Positions 23,103 through 34,370 are shown, counted from the first letter of the stretch. The stretch: 64,000 bases of DNA from Archivesica marissinica (GCA_014843695.1 CM026390.1:14391318-14455317), one strand, 5' to 3'. Program-made: numbers and translations. The notes: generated from the sequence alone by a model not told the origin.

Positions 23103-23600
23103 GGCTAAGCCATTTCCCTTCTAGAGATGTTGGCTTTTACACTAGTGGCTAAGCCATTTCCCTTCTAGAGATGTTGGCTTTTACACTAGTGGCTAAGCCA
23201 TTTCCCTTCTAGAGATGTTGGCTTTTACACTAGTGGCTAAGCCATTTCCCTTCTAGAGATGTTGGCTTTTACACTAGTGGCAAAGCCATTTCCCTTCTAG
23301 AGATGTTGGCTTTTACACTAGTGGCTAAGCCATTTCCCTTCTAGAGATGTTGGCTTTTACACTAGTGGCTAAGCCATTTCCCTTCTAGAGATGTTGGCTT
23401 TTACACTAGTGGCTAAGCCATTTCCCTTCTAGAGATGTTGGCTTTTACACTAGTGGCTAAGCCATTTCCCTTCTAGAGATGTTGGCTTTTACACTAGTGG
23501 CTAAGCCATTTCCCTTCTAGAGATGTTGGCTTTTACACTAGTGGCAAAGCCATTTCCCTTCTAGAGATGTTGGCTTTTACACTAGTGGCTAAGCCATCCA
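23103..23600 (+). repeat. Minisatellite, 44-bp unit, about 11 copies
   Basis: The unit contains GGCTAAGCCATTTCCCTTCT, AGAGATGTTGGCTTTTACAC and TAGT. Copies are nearly identical, with a CTAAG/CAAAG variant at two places. It passes directly into the related 48-bp array. Confidence 0.95.
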
Positions 23601-24485
23601 AGAGATGTTGGCCCTTTACACTAATGGCTAATCCATCCATTTCCCTTCTAGAGATGCTGGCTTTTACACTAATGGCTAAGCCATTTCTGTTCTAGAGATG
23701 CTGGCTTTTACACTAATGGCTAAGCCATCCATTTCCCTCCTAGAGATACTGGCTTTTACACTAATGGCTAAGCCATCCATTTCCATTCTAGATATGTTGG
23801 CTTTTACACTAATGGCTAAGCCATCCATTTCCATTCTAGAGATGTTGGCTTATACACTAATGGCTAAGCCATCCATTTCCATTCTAGAGATGTTGGCTTT
23901 TACACTAATGGCTAAGCCACCCATTTCCATTCTAGAGATGTTGGCTTATACACTAATGGCTAAGCCATCCATTTCCCTTCTAGAGATGTTGGCTTATACA
24001 CTAATGGCTAAGCCATCCATTTCCATTCTAGAGATGTTGGCTTATACACTAATGGCTAAACCATCCATTTCCATTCTAGAGATGTTGGCTTTTACACTAA
24101 TGGCTAAGCCATCCATTTCCATTTTAGAGATGTTGGCGTATACACTAATGGCTAAGCCATCCATTTCCATTCTAGAGATGTTGGCTTATACACTAATGGC
24201 TAAGCCATCCATTTCCCTTCTAGAGATGTTGGCTTATACACTAATGGCTAAGCCATCCATTTCCATTCTAGAGATGTTGGCTTATACACTAATGGCTAAG
24301 CCATCCATTTCCATTCTAGAGATGTTGGCTTTTACACTAATGGCTAAGCCATCCATTTCCATTTTAGAGATGTTGGTGTATACACTAATGGCTAAGCCAT
24401 CCATTTCCATTTTAGAGATGTTGGCGTATACACTAATGGCTAAGCCATCCATTTCCATTCTATAGATGTTGGCTTTTACACTAGT
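23601..24485 (+). repeat. Minisatellite, 48-bp unit derived from the neighbouring 44-bp unit
   Basis: This is the 44-bp unit with a 4-bp ATCC duplication (GCCATCCATTTCC) and TAATG in place of TAGTG. Because 48 is divisible by 3, a 255-residue frame of 16-residue repeats (MLAFTLMAKPSISILE) stays open; I regard it as spurious. Confidence 0.95.
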
Positions 24486-24576
24486 GTATCTCCATACAAA
24501 GGTCTGCAATTTACCAATCATAATCACTGGGTAAGCCGTCAGTTTACCTACCTTACTTACCTCTGGCGATTATTAA

Positions 24577-24735
24577 CCCATTCAACCCCAAGTAACTGAC
24601 ATGGACTGGTGCATGATATTTTTAGACCAATAAATTAATAATTACCTTTGGACCAGTTCATTTATCAAAATGGGTAATTTTATCTAAAAATAGTAATATC
24701 TGGCAAAAAGTGCAGATCCTGATGAGACGGCTCGT
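24577..24735 (+). mobile_element. Truncated TTAA-target MITE, family 1
   Basis: It begins after TTAA (24573-24576) with CCCATTCAACCCCAAGTAAC and runs to the first hairpin arm (AGATCCTGATGAGACGGCTC), where homology stops at GTC. The second arm and right end are missing. Loss at the hairpin tip fits a deletion during replication of the foldback (inference). Confidence 0.75.
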
Positions 24736-24937
24736 CTTTGTACGACGTATGAAGCAAAGTTTATTAGGCAGGCAGTTTTTGACCACTATTACGCGTAAAG
24801 GTGGATAAATGTGAAGAGTCACGTTGATGGGGGGTAACGAGTAACGATACCCACCATTACACAAGGCAAGTCGATGACCTAAACTGTTGGCTAAACCCCC
24901 AAAAAACAGATGTCCCGTCCCTTTTAATTTTATATTC

Positions 24938-25885
24938 TACATATATGAAAACACCCGTCCCCTATAATTTTATATTCTATATTAAAACGCCCGTCCCCTA
25001 TAATTTTATATTCTATATTAAAACACCCGTCCCCTATAATTTTATATTCTATATGAAAACACCTGTCCCCTATAATTCTATATGAAAACACCCGTCCCCT
25101 ATAATTCTATATGAAAACACCCGTCCCCTATAATTCTATATGAAAACACCCGTCCCCTATAATTTTATATTGTATATTAAAACATCCGTCCCCTATAATT
25201 TTATATTCTATATGAAAACACCCGTCGCCTATAATTTTATATTCTATATGAAAACACCCGTCCCCTATAATTCTATATGAAAACCCCGTCCCCTATAATT
25301 TTATATTGTATATTAAAACATCCGTCCCCTATAATTTTATATTCTATATGAAAACACCCGTCCCCTATAATTTATATTCTATATGAAAACACCCGTCTCT
25401 TAATTTTATATTCTATATGAAAACACCCGTCGCCTATAATTTTATATTCTATATGAAAACACCTGTCCCCTATAATTTTATATTCTATATGAAAACACCC
25501 GTCCCCTTTTATATTCTATATGAAAACACCCGTCCCCTATAATTTTATATTCTATATGAAAACACCCGTCCCCTATAATTTTATATTCTATATGAAAACA
25601 TCCGTCCCCTATAATTTTATATTCTATATGAAAACACCCGTCCCCTATAATTTTATATTCTATATTAAAACGCCCGTCCCCTATAATTTTATATTCTATA
25701 TGAAAACACCCGTCGCCTATAATTTTATATTCTATATTAAAACACCCGTCCCCTATAATTTTATATTCTATATTAAAACACCCGTCCCCTATAATTTTAT
25801 ATTCTATATGAAAACACCCGTCCCCTTTTATATTCTATATGAAAACGCCCGTCCCCTATAATTTTATATTCTATATGAAAACACT
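24938..25885 (+). repeat. Minisatellite, 36-bp unit with deletions, about 27 copies
   Basis: The unit contains ATATGAAAACACCCGTCCCC and TATAATTTTATATTCT. Copies of about 26 bp lack TTTATATTC (25060-25145). An intact block at 25520-25861 yields a spurious 113-residue frame of MKTPVPYNFIFY repeats. Confidence 0.95.
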
Positions 25886-26285
25886 TCTCCTTGATCTTAG
25901 AGACTATTTCCATCAAGTTGTCCTCTAACTTCTGTTCCATTGTTGTGTTATGTTGTATGAATATTTCACGGTAAAGATGGTTTGTTTCATTCATCAGTTT
26001 GTACATAGGATGTAGGATATAATTATAATATAATGTATAACTTCCGATGCTTACATCATTATGAGCTTGTGTATTTTAATATTGATAAACTGTTCACTGA
26101 CTGCAAAATATGAGATTTGTTGCGTGTTACTTATTTTATCCGTGTCCTGTGTTTTGTGTTCAAGTATACTAATTGCCTTATACTGTATCTGAACACTACA
26201 ATTCTAGCTGGAGTGAAAGTTTCCATTCTCTCTCTTCCACATTTTCTTGTAAAGTTTGTACAAATTTGTCTTAGTGTGATAGCGA
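25886..26285. other. Unassigned non-coding DNA
   Basis: AT-rich; no supported exon or repeat. Confidence 0.3.
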
Positions 26286-26430
26286 AACAAATTTGTCTTA
26301 GTTTGATAGCGAAACAAGTTTTTTTTTTACAACATTAGATTAATTTCTCTCGAGACCTTATTCCTAATGGAATCCATCACCACGAGGCAATGTGGAAGTG
26401 CATTGCATGGCATCGGTTACAGCTGTACGT
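26286..26430 (-). mobile_element. SINE fragment, family D 3' half
   Basis: Read on the minus strand it carries CCACATTGCCTC, the GATGGATTCCATTAGGAATA-like block, TCTCGAGAG and a tail ending near TTGTAA...CTTGTTTCGC. This matches the 3' half of 39762-40016. The head is missing. Confidence 0.65.
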
Positions 26431-26504
26431 AAACTCCAGCCTTTCACACCTCCCAATTTTCTATCGGGACAGACAAGGGTAGAGTAAAAGTAGACAGATA
26501 AGGG

Positions 26505-26630
26505 AGTGATATAGATTGGCTGCTTAGCAGAGGCAGCTGCATAATAGAGGTTCATTGTTAGACAAATTACCACACTGTGAATGATGTACGTGGCTGCTTA
26601 ATAGAGGCGATCACGAACACAGGTTTGACA
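26505..26630. mobile_element. Degraded TA-target MITE fragment
   Basis: It holds GGCTGCTTAGCAGAGGCAGC, GGCTGCTTAATAGAGGCG and GAACACAGGTTTGAC, the words of the CAGTCAAACCTG family, with no clean left end. Confidence 0.5.
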
Positions 26631-26715
26631 TGAACATTTTTCTCCGAGCTCAAAATGGGGGAAAGTGAGACGTCTCTGACTACTTCTCTCAGATTGCCCA
26701 AATTATCCTCCTTAA

Positions 26716-26951
26716 CCCATTCAACACCAAGTAACTCATATGGACTGGTCCATGATATATTTAGACCAATAAATTAATCAGAAAATTACATTTGGATCAG
26801 TTCATTTATCAAAATGGGTATTTTTTTCCCTAAAAATAGTTATATTACTTGAAAAAAGTGCAGATCCTGATGAGACGGCTCGTCACGAGCCGGCTCATCT
26901 GGATCTACACTTTTTTGTAAGCCAATTTAGAGGTATGTGGTGTTGAAAGGG
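26716..26951 (+). mobile_element. TTAA-target foldback MITE, family 1
   Basis: TTAA flanks it (26712-26715 and 26952-26955). The ends are CCCATTCAACACCAAGTAAC and GTGGTGTTGAAAGGG. The centre hairpin pairs AGATCCTGATGAGACGGCTC with GAGCCGGCTCATCTGGATCT. Confidence 0.87.
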
Positions 26952-27039
26952 TTAACTCCGAATGGTAAAACAGTTGTCTTGTTTGATGTTACAAATCCAC
27001 AGTTGAATAGATCTAGACTTAAAACACTCGTGACGTCAT

Positions 27040-27300
27040 ACCTTTGTATTTGCAGTCCATTATTATTAATATTGGACTGCTGTCAAAAGGCCAGAGTATT
27101 ATATTAAATCCTAGGCGTCCCGGTACAAAATTAACAATTTTAATTAGTAGGATCTTGTTATATAAGTGTGTGTTTTAAGTAAGATATAAGCCTCAAACGG
27201 ATATAATATTGGTACGGTCTTCGGCGCTACGTGCCTCATACAGTCCCAATATTTTACATATTGGATCATTTTTGGCTTATATCCTATACATATATTACTG
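27040..27300 (+). repeat. Dispersed repeat R2 (uninterrupted copy)
   Basis: It contains CAGTCCATTATTATTAATAT, TGGACTGCTGTCAAAAGGCC, AGAGTATTATATTA, GATCTTGTTATATAAGTGTG and TGGCTTATATCCTATAC. The same words flank the 58157-59339 transposon, where they are split into 58095-58156 and 59341-59490. Confidence 0.8.
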
Positions 27301-27880
27301 TGCATTTCACTGTGACCATGATTTGATGTGAATATTGGTGCCATTTGATTTGTGCAGTTATTTAAAAATTGCTAGCGGTTTGAGACCTGGGACATGCATA
27401 GAATAACTTGTGTATGACCTTTGACATCGTAAAATTTAACATTGAATCAACACGTCGCGGTATTCAAACCAGTTATTTTAATCGACATGGAGGCATACAA
27501 TATAGTGTGCATAATTATTACCTACGAGCTCGAGGTGTGATGGTGAAACGATGTCATTGAATGTTGCATTTTGCACATCATCGCGATATAGTAAATATGT
27601 ATAGGATAGATCACGAATTGGACAGTCGTAACGAAATATACACCTGGCTTCACTCGGTGTATATTTTAAGACGGGCCAATGATTTGATCTATCGGACTTG
27701 GACAAAGTACATTAGTAGGTCGCGTCTATACGATTTAGAAGCAAGAAATGTGGCTTTTTCATTGGACCATGTGACTTAGTCGTAGTCTAATTAGTTGAAA
27801 ATCATCAGATCGCTACAACAAACCAAGAGAAATAGTGACTCCTTTATATTCCGCTAAACCTATTCACCCGTTGCACGCTA
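27301..27880. other. Unassigned non-coding DNA
   Basis: Two opposed frames of about 75 codons overlap at 27478-27779, neither recognisable. No other feature. Confidence 0.3.
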
Positions 27881-27883
27881 GTG

Positions 27884-28020
27884 ACAGATAAAATCACTTT
27901 GGCATAGAGCCAGATCAGATGGCACAGAATGTTCCGTCTGATCAGGCTGTTTGCAAGTGTATTCTAACTACTATCCGAATAGCAAACAACATAGATCCTG
28001 ATCAGACTCAGCAGTTTCCA
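27884..28020. mobile_element. Degraded foldback MITE fragment, family 2
   Basis: It shows GGCATAGAGCCAGATCAGAT, ATGTTCCGTCTGATCAGGCT and AGCAAACAACATAGATCCTG, all family 2 words, without intact TTAA ends. Confidence 0.6.
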
Positions 28021-28129
28021 CAGTGGTAATTTGTTCAACAAAGTTGTGATGAAGCAGTTATCTCTGCAGTCATTTGGCTGACGGTGTATAGGTGTTAACT
28101 CTGCATGCTGGGTAAATAATAAACGACAC

Positions 28130-28345
28130 ATTTCCACATTAATGAATTGTTGTTTTGAATTGCCTTTATTAATTAATGAATTGTTATTTTGAATTGCCTT
28201 TATTTAATAAAGGCAATTCAAAACAACAATTCATTAATCTGGAAATGTTTAATAAAGGCAATTTAAAACAACAATTCATTAATCTGGAAATGTGTCGTCG
28301 AATTTCATTACAATTGTGTCGCTATAAGTCTAATGAAATTCCACC
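28130..28345. repeat. Inverted repeat with three arms around TTAATGAATTGTTGTTTTGA
   Basis: TTAATGAATTGTTGTTTTGA and TTTGAATTGCCTTTATT occur forward at 28139-28206 (twice) and inverted at 28207-28290 (twice), the second inverted copy ending ATCTGGAAATGTGTCG. The centre is TTTATTTAATAAA. It can fold into a long hairpin. Confidence 0.75.
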
Positions 28346-28523
28346 ACATATTTGTTATTTCCACCACTTTCGTGCAAAGAGTAAATTCACAGCATGTTTT
28401 ATCTGCGAGTATTCGTCTGCAGCAATGTTGTTCATTCTATGGTTAATTATATTCTGAACTATACACCCTGCAGTTCAGGTAATAAATATCGTGGCCAGGA
28501 TTTATTGCCACTTTGTTATTGTG

Positions 28524-28806
28524 GTCAGATAAGGTGTACGTCCTTCATCGCTACTCGGAGAAGCTGTACGCCCTTCATCGCTACTCGGAGAGGCTGTACG
28601 CCCATCATCGCTACTCGGAGAAGCTGTACGCCCATCATCGCTACTCGGAGAGGCTGTACGCCCTTCATCGCTACTCGGAGAGGCTGTACGCCCATCATCG
28701 CTACTCGGAGAAGCTGTACGCCCTTTATCGCTACTCGGAGAGGCTGTACGCCCATCATCGCTACTCGGAGAAGCTGTATGCCCTTCATCGCTACTCGGAG
28801 AAGCTG
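28524..28806 (+). repeat. Minisatellite, 30-bp unit, about 9.5 copies
   Basis: The unit is CTTCATCGCTACTCGGAGAA plus GCTGTACGCC, alternating CTTCATC/CATCATC and GAAG/GAGG. It is GC-richer than its surroundings. Several frames on both strands stay open because 30 is divisible by 3. Confidence 0.95.
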
Positions 28807-29650
28807 TGGTCTTTGCTCCCAATCTGGAACAATTGGCCGCATATAATTATAAAGGTTGGCGTCTTGTACTCTTGTCTTCATCACTGCAACTCACAACTGC
28901 CAGTTTGCAATCGCAAAATTATTCTTCAGTATTTATAAAATGAAAAATAAGTGTACTTCATATGAAATAGTTTATTGTTGTCCATAGCGGACATCAATTC
29001 ATTGTACAATGTTCATTTATACAAAATATAGACATGCAAATACCTGCTCTATTAAACAAGTCATTGTGTGGGGAAAACAAATTCTACAAAAAACACTTTA
29101 CAAGATTTAAAAACCCATCTATGTTCAATCTACATCATTCAAATTAAAAACAACAGAAGATTCATACTTTTACCATGAATGCCCTTCAAAGAATATGATT
29201 TATATGTACATGAAATCCCTGGGAAGCTTACATAAACCTGTACACCTGCGCAATATCTCAACAATCTAGTGCAGTGATACCAGTTCACATCTGGGTTGGT
29301 TTACTGATCCTTCAATTCTATCTACATTTCTAGGTCAATTGACATCAACTCAATACCCAACAAAAAATACCCCCAAAAACAATTACCAAGGCAACCATAA
29401 TATTCATTTTAACAGTGGTGGCAGTGACAAAAAAAGCCCCAATGTCTTTATAAACATCGTTTCCTAATATAAAACTGACCTTGTGTCGTTGTTCTTAACC
29501 ATTCTAACAGTAAATTCTAAGCATATGAAATTGGTACATGTTGACTTCCCTTTCCTGTATAGAAAGTACATCTATAAAAATTACTGTTCACAATAAAAAT
29601 GTACAAAATATTACAGAGGTTGTACTAAGAGACATTTGCAGATTAAACCG
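28807..29650. other. Unassigned AT-rich intergenic DNA
   Basis: No supported exon or repeat; runs of A and C (AAAAAATACCCCCAAAAAC near 29365) are seen. Confidence 0.35.
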
Positions 29651-29686
29651 ATGCCAAATCCGAGATTGGAATCGACCGACGTGGTA

Positions 29687-29855
29687 TGTATGTTCCTTTA
29701 ATGGCAAACCCCTCGCGGGGACCTAGACATGTTTTCCTGGGCAAGCTTAGCCGACCTAAGCGATTAACCAGTACTAAGCAATGTGTGTGAGGTGCCTTGC
29801 TCAATGACACTACATACGTGGCCTGACCAAGTATCGAACCCAGGACCACTCGATT
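29687..29855 (-). mobile_element. tRNA-like SINE, family F, between two copies of a minisatellite unit
   Basis: On the minus strand the box B-like word is AGTGGTCCTGGGTTCGATAC, followed by GAGCAAGGCACCTCACACAC and TTGCCCAGGAAAACATGTCT. It is flanked by 34-bp near-identical direct repeats (CCAAATCCGAGATTGGA..., 29653-29686 and 29856-29889, one mismatch seen). Confidence 0.65.
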
Positions 29856-29857
29856 CC

Positions 29858-30330
29858 AAATCCGAGATTGGACTCGACCGACGTGGTATAGAAGTACCGA
29901 GATTGGACTCGACTGACGTGGTATGGAAGTACCGAGATTGGACTCGACCGACGTGGTATAGAAGTACCGAGATTGGACTCGACCGACGTGGTATAGAAGT
30001 ACCGAGATTGGACTCGACCGACGTGGTATAGAAGTACCGAGATTGGACTCGACCGACGTGGTATAGAAGTACCGAGATTGGACTCGACCGACGTGGTATA
30101 GAAGTACCGAGATTGGACTCGACCGACGTGGTATAGAAGTACCGAGATTGGACTCGACCGACGTGGTATAGAAGTACCGAGATTGGACTCGACCGACGTG
30201 GTATAGAAGTACCGAGATTGGACTCGACCGACGTGGTATAGAAGTACCGAGATTGGACTCGACCGACGTGGTATAGAAGTACCGAGATTGGACTCGACCG
30301 ACGTGGTATGGAAGTACCGAGATTGAACTC
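29858..30330 (+). repeat. Minisatellite, 35-bp unit, about 13 copies
   Basis: The unit contains GAGATTGGACTCGACCGACG and TGGTATAGAAGTACC. Copies are almost identical, so amplification or homogenisation is recent. A related single unit lies left of the SINE at 29653. Confidence 0.95.
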
Positions 30331-30477
30331 GACCGACATCGTATGCGGAAGCAACATTGTACTACTTTAGTTTGTTATTGTTGTACTACTGAACAACATT
30401 ATTTCAGTGCGAAATGGATGCATTCCGATCTCGGATTGACTGTTGGGATTATTTTGCAAATGGTCTATTAAAATAAA

Positions 30478-30690
30478 TCACTCAAGGAATGCTGGGATGT
30501 TACATTTACCTGCGAAAATCACACAAGGAATGCTGGGATGTTACATTTACCTGCGAAAACCACTCAAGGAATGCTGGGATGTTACATTTACCTGCGAAAA
30601 CCACTCAAGGAATGCTGGGATGTTACATTTACCTGCGAAAACCACTCAAGGAATGCTGGGATGTTACATTTACCTGTAGCTGTGAAAACC
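30478..30690 (+). repeat. Minisatellite, 41-bp unit, 5 copies
   Basis: The unit contains CTCAAGGAATGCTGGGATGT, TACATTTACCTGCGAAAAC. Copies are nearly identical. Confidence 0.93.
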
Positions 30691-30962
30691 ACAGATATGC
30701 AAGTCATTCAATGTGAAAATCAGTAATTTTTGTTTAGCACTATTCATATGTTGCCAGTGGTGGAGTGGATAGGAATTCTTTACATGGCAAACTCCATCCC
30801 ATGTTTTTAATGGTATCCCATAGTTCCTAGAGTAATCCAGTGTTCCAAGGAATACATGTTAGGCCACGATATTAATTACTGGATTCTCGCCCAAACATTT
30901 TAAAGTCACATTCCTGCATTTTTTAGACCACTTTTAATATAACATGCTAAGTTTAAACTTTA

Positions 30963-31140
30963 TTTAACAACTTATATTAATCATTTTCGTTGGCCCGGAT
31001 GAAAGCGTATATGTGAGAGGAAACCGAAGAACCCGGAGAAAACCCACCTGTCTGATCTGACGACCACCGTACCATCTCACATACTTCCTGGTCCGAGGAT
31101 TGAACCCGGGTTGCATTGGTGAGAACATGCTACGTGATGT
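30963..31140 (-). mobile_element. tRNA-derived SINE, family A (partial)
   Basis: Read on the minus strand it has CAATGCAACCCGGGTTCAAT, CCTCGGACCAGGAAGTATGT, GGTTTCCTCTCACATATACG and a tail ending ATTAATATAAGTTG. It matches 281-537; the box A region is degraded. Confidence 0.7.
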
Positions 31141-31308
31141 ACACACATTAAATTCATTGCAATTGTGATTTGTTACCTAGAAACCAGAGCTACGGAGAAA
31201 ACCGAATGATCAAAAAGACTCGTAGTGTTCAAAATAACATATATTTTTCAACAATGTTTAGGTACATTAAAACTGTTAGAAAGGGTGGATTTCGTTACTG
31301 CAAAATAC

Positions 31309-31410
31309 TCCATCAGGAATGAGGTCTCGAGAGTGATTAATATAAGTTGTAATAACTTGTTTCGCAATTGAACTAAAAATAATGTTGTATAAACTAACAT
31401 ATCTTGAAAA
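31309..31410 (+). mobile_element. SINE 3' fragment, family D tail
   Basis: It carries CCATCAGGAATGAGGTCTCG, AGAGTGATTAATATAAGTTG and CTTGTTTCGCAATTGAAC, matching the 3' part of 39762-40016. Confidence 0.7.
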
Positions 31411-31619
31411 TTGTGACAATCAGTTTATCACTTTAAAATACACGGAAATGTGCCAAAAAAACCAATTCTGAGAATGTTTTGGTAAATATTTGACATCAAT
31501 AAATTGAGAGGGCATCGTTTAAAAATGCAGGGTGTGACTTGTACGAGAACCCAGAAATTAGTCTGTAGCCTTATGAAGAAACTGTACAGTTTGTTTACAC
31601 ACTGAATAAACGGTAACTC

Positions 31620-31742
31620 AAACACATAGCAAAACAACACGATGCTATACACACATAGCAAAACAACACGATGCTATACACACATAGCAAAACAACACGA
31701 TGCTATACACACATAGCAAAACAACACGATGCTATACACACA
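31620..31742 (+). repeat. Minisatellite, 29-bp unit, 4 copies
   Basis: The unit is ACACATAGCAAAACAACACG plus ATGCTATAC, with essentially identical copies. Confidence 0.93.
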
Positions 31743-32113
31743 ATGGAATGAACAACATGTAAGCACTTGATTAAAATCATAAAATGTCATCCACTCATAG
31801 CCATATTGTTTTTACATGAATTTATACTGTACAAGTTGTGTAAGTGGTATTGAATGTAAAAATTGCACAAATATAATGCATGCAGAATGATCATGGATGT
31901 AACACATGTCGTTTTACAAATGAATAAACCCTGAGAAACTCAAGTCCAGGTGTTTGTAAGGAATAAATTCAACACAAGATGATTGGCTATCATACAGGAA
32001 CAGAACGAGCAATTCACAAGCAGTACAAATGGATTAGTAACAAGGTATTCGAGTAATAAACGGAAAGATTGCATGCGAATTCCAATTTTCTTAATTCCCG
32101 TTTAAACTCTCTA
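31743..32113. other. Unassigned AT-rich intergenic DNA
   Basis: Nothing recognisable seen. Confidence 0.3.
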
Positions 32114-32115
32114 TA

Positions 32116-32293
32116 CAGTCAAACCTGTGTTAGTGGTCACCTCTATTAAACAGCCAACCTGTATTAAGCAGCCAGTTTCCAGATTCCCAATATGTTGTTT
32201 TATTATACATTTACCCTCTATTAAGCAGCCACCTGTGCTAAGCAACCACTTTCTGTGATTCCCTTGGCTGGCTGCTTAAGACAGGTTTGACTG
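32116..32293. mobile_element. TA-target MITE (CAGTCAAACCTG termini), best copy
   Basis: It begins CAGTCAAACCTGTGTTAGTG and ends TTAAGACAGGTTTGACTG, flanked by TA on both sides (32114-32115, 32294-32295). The interior has multiple TTAAGCAGCCA words. At 178 bp it is the cleanest member here. Confidence 0.85.
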
Positions 32294-32299
32294 TATACG

Positions 32300-32620
32300 T
32301 TTGAATGCATTTATCAAATTTGCACGTTTTTAAATTACAAGTACACAATAACTACCATAGAACACCCCACCCCGTTATCAATTCTAAATTCTAAGAATTT
32401 GACGTAAAAATTGAAAGTATAAACGAGTAATCGTGAGAAATTGGTTTTGTCCCACGCGAGAATAGGGCGTACTATAAACGTTGCAACCCAATCATGGCGA
32501 ATGTGATGAAAGTAGCTTTGCAGAGATGCAGATGTTTTGAGCAATAGCATTATTAAGATAGGAGTTAATATACATGTACCTTCGTAACTGGCCATTTAAC
32601 AACATTATCATAATGCATAT
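32300..32620. other. Unassigned non-coding DNA
   Basis: No recognisable coding or repeat content. Confidence 0.3.
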
Positions 32621-32626
32621 AGAAAC

Positions 32627-32862
32627 AGCCGCCGTGCATTAGACTGACATGACAGTAACAGTGCCAAACATACCGTCGCTGTGTATTAGACAGACATGAC
32701 AGTAACAGTGCCAAACATACCGTCGCTGTGCATTAGACTGACATGACAGTAACAGTGCCAAACATACTGCCGCTGTGCATTAGACTGACATGACAGTAAC
32801 AGTGCCAAACATACCGTCGCTGTGCATTAGACTGACATGACAGTAACAGTGCCAAACATACC
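32627..32862 (+). repeat. Minisatellite, 47-bp unit, 5 copies
   Basis: The unit contains GTGCATTAGACTGACATGAC, AGTAACAGTGCCAAACATAC and CGTCGCT. Confidence 0.95.
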
Positions 32863-32869
32863 GAGAGAA

Positions 32870-33270
32870 TTCTAATATTTTATCCGCCATAAAATAGAAA
32901 GAAAGCAGTGGACACACGGCATTTTAAAGCACACATTTTTAACAGCAAAAACACAGAACATAATTATAGCGCACATTTCTGGTGATTTTAAAAATCTAGG
33001 TGGATACAGGAGAACGGATATAAATGCTGTCCTGTTATTGCGATTAATGACATAATTCAGGCTAATTAAGAATGATAATTTTGTTTTCGCATCTCATTTA
33101 CATGAAAGTAAAACGTATGAGATGTTGTTTTCAGACGAAACATTAAAAATATTCAATAAAGTATACTCTGTAGAGGAAAATATGCATATATATGTTTGTA
33201 ACAATTGATTACGAAGTATTTGCGTAGAAATTCGACATGCAATGACAAATGGAATGGTCCACAATCGCTC
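32870..33270. other. Unassigned AT-rich DNA
   Basis: Nothing recognisable seen. Confidence 0.3.
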
Positions 33271-33283
33271 ACCTCGTATTCAT

Positions 33284-33540
33284 TATGTTATATTTCGGGT
33301 TTTACGCCTGCATCAACACCATTTTGGGCTATATCGCCGGCGAGCAGTTTACCTAACACCTTTCCTGGGCAGGCTCCAGCGGTTAACCAGTTCTTGGGTG
33401 CACCAACCTCCGTAAGAAACTGCCAACTTTTTCATATAAATGAGACACCTGAGCGGGGCTCGAACCCGTGACCATCAGTGACGATAGGTTACAGTGGTAT
33501 ACAAGTCAGCGACCTTAACCACTCGACCACGGAGGCGGAC
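33284..33540 (-). mobile_element. tRNA-derived SINE, family B, with 13-bp TSD
   Basis: On the minus strand it starts GTCCGCCTCCGTGGTCGAGT and ends with the family tail CGTAAAACCCGAAATATAAC. A perfect target-site duplication ACCTCGTATTCAT is at 33271-33283 and 33541-33553. Confidence 0.93.
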
Positions 33541-33626
33541 ACCTCGTATTCATAATTTCATATAGAAATTGTATTAGTTTGAGTTGACCTAGATTTATGA
33601 CCCAGAAAGGAAAGTTTCTAAATGAA

Positions 33627-33897
33627 TGTTATGTTATGTTATATTTCGGGTTTTACGCCTGCATCAGCACCATTTCGGGCTATATCGCCGGCGGGCAGTT
33701 TACCTAACAATACCTTTCCTGGGCAGGCTCCAGCGGTTAACCAGTACTTGGGTGCACCAACCTCCGTAAGAAACTGCCAACTTTCTCATATAAATGAGAC
33801 ACGGCCTGAGCGGGGCTCGAACCCGTGACCATCAGTGATGATAGGTTACAGTGGTATACAAGTCAGCGACCGTAACCACTCGACCACGGAGGTGGAC
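33627..33897 (-). mobile_element. tRNA-derived SINE, family B, with 12-bp TSD
   Basis: Same family and orientation as 33284-33540, with its own target-site duplication TTTCTAAATGAA at 33615-33626 and 33898-33909, so it is an independent insertion. Confidence 0.93.
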
Positions 33898-33949
33898 TTT
33901 CTAAATGAAATATCTCATTAGTATAAATATAATATCTGACTGTTATTAT

Positions 33950-34042
33950 ATTATATTTCGGGTTTTACGGCTGCATCAGCACCATTTTTGGGCTATATCG
34001 CCGGCGGGCAGTTTACCTAACAACACCTTTCCTGGTCAGGCC
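33950..34042 (-). mobile_element. 3'-end fragment of SINE family B
   Basis: Only the tail half (CGGGTTTTACGGCTGCATCA to CACCTTTCCTGGTCAGGC) is present; the tRNA-like head is absent. This is a 5'-truncated copy, in the same orientation as its two neighbours. Confidence 0.8.
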
Positions 34043-34129
34043 AAGTTTGAACTGAATCTGGTTAAAAAAACAAACACTTGTGAGACACATGACCTTGACC
34101 TGGTAACCTTGTTTTATCGTTATTGATGG

Positions 34130-34225
34130 TTTTTGGAAGGAGGTCGACATTATATGTGGAAGAAGTTACCAGGTGCACCTCCGAGCAGCATTTCAGGCAC
34201 GGTCGTGGACCTGGGGTGAACCATC
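34130..34225 (+). mobile_element. SINE fragment, family E
   Basis: The segment CCAGGTGCACCTCCGAGCAG with CATTTCAGGCACGG matches GGTGCACCTCCAAGCAGTAT and TTTTAGGCACTTGG in 63183-63360. Confidence 0.5.
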
Positions 34226-34370
34226 GACAAATCCGCTGAAATGAATTTGTATATGCTACTACATCAGAAGGTAATATAAGACATTTAACGCAGCGTTAGG
34301 TATATTATGAATTGCTATGAACTTTTGAACAGTACATTTCCATTCTGTCTACAAGGAATAGGCAATGAGG

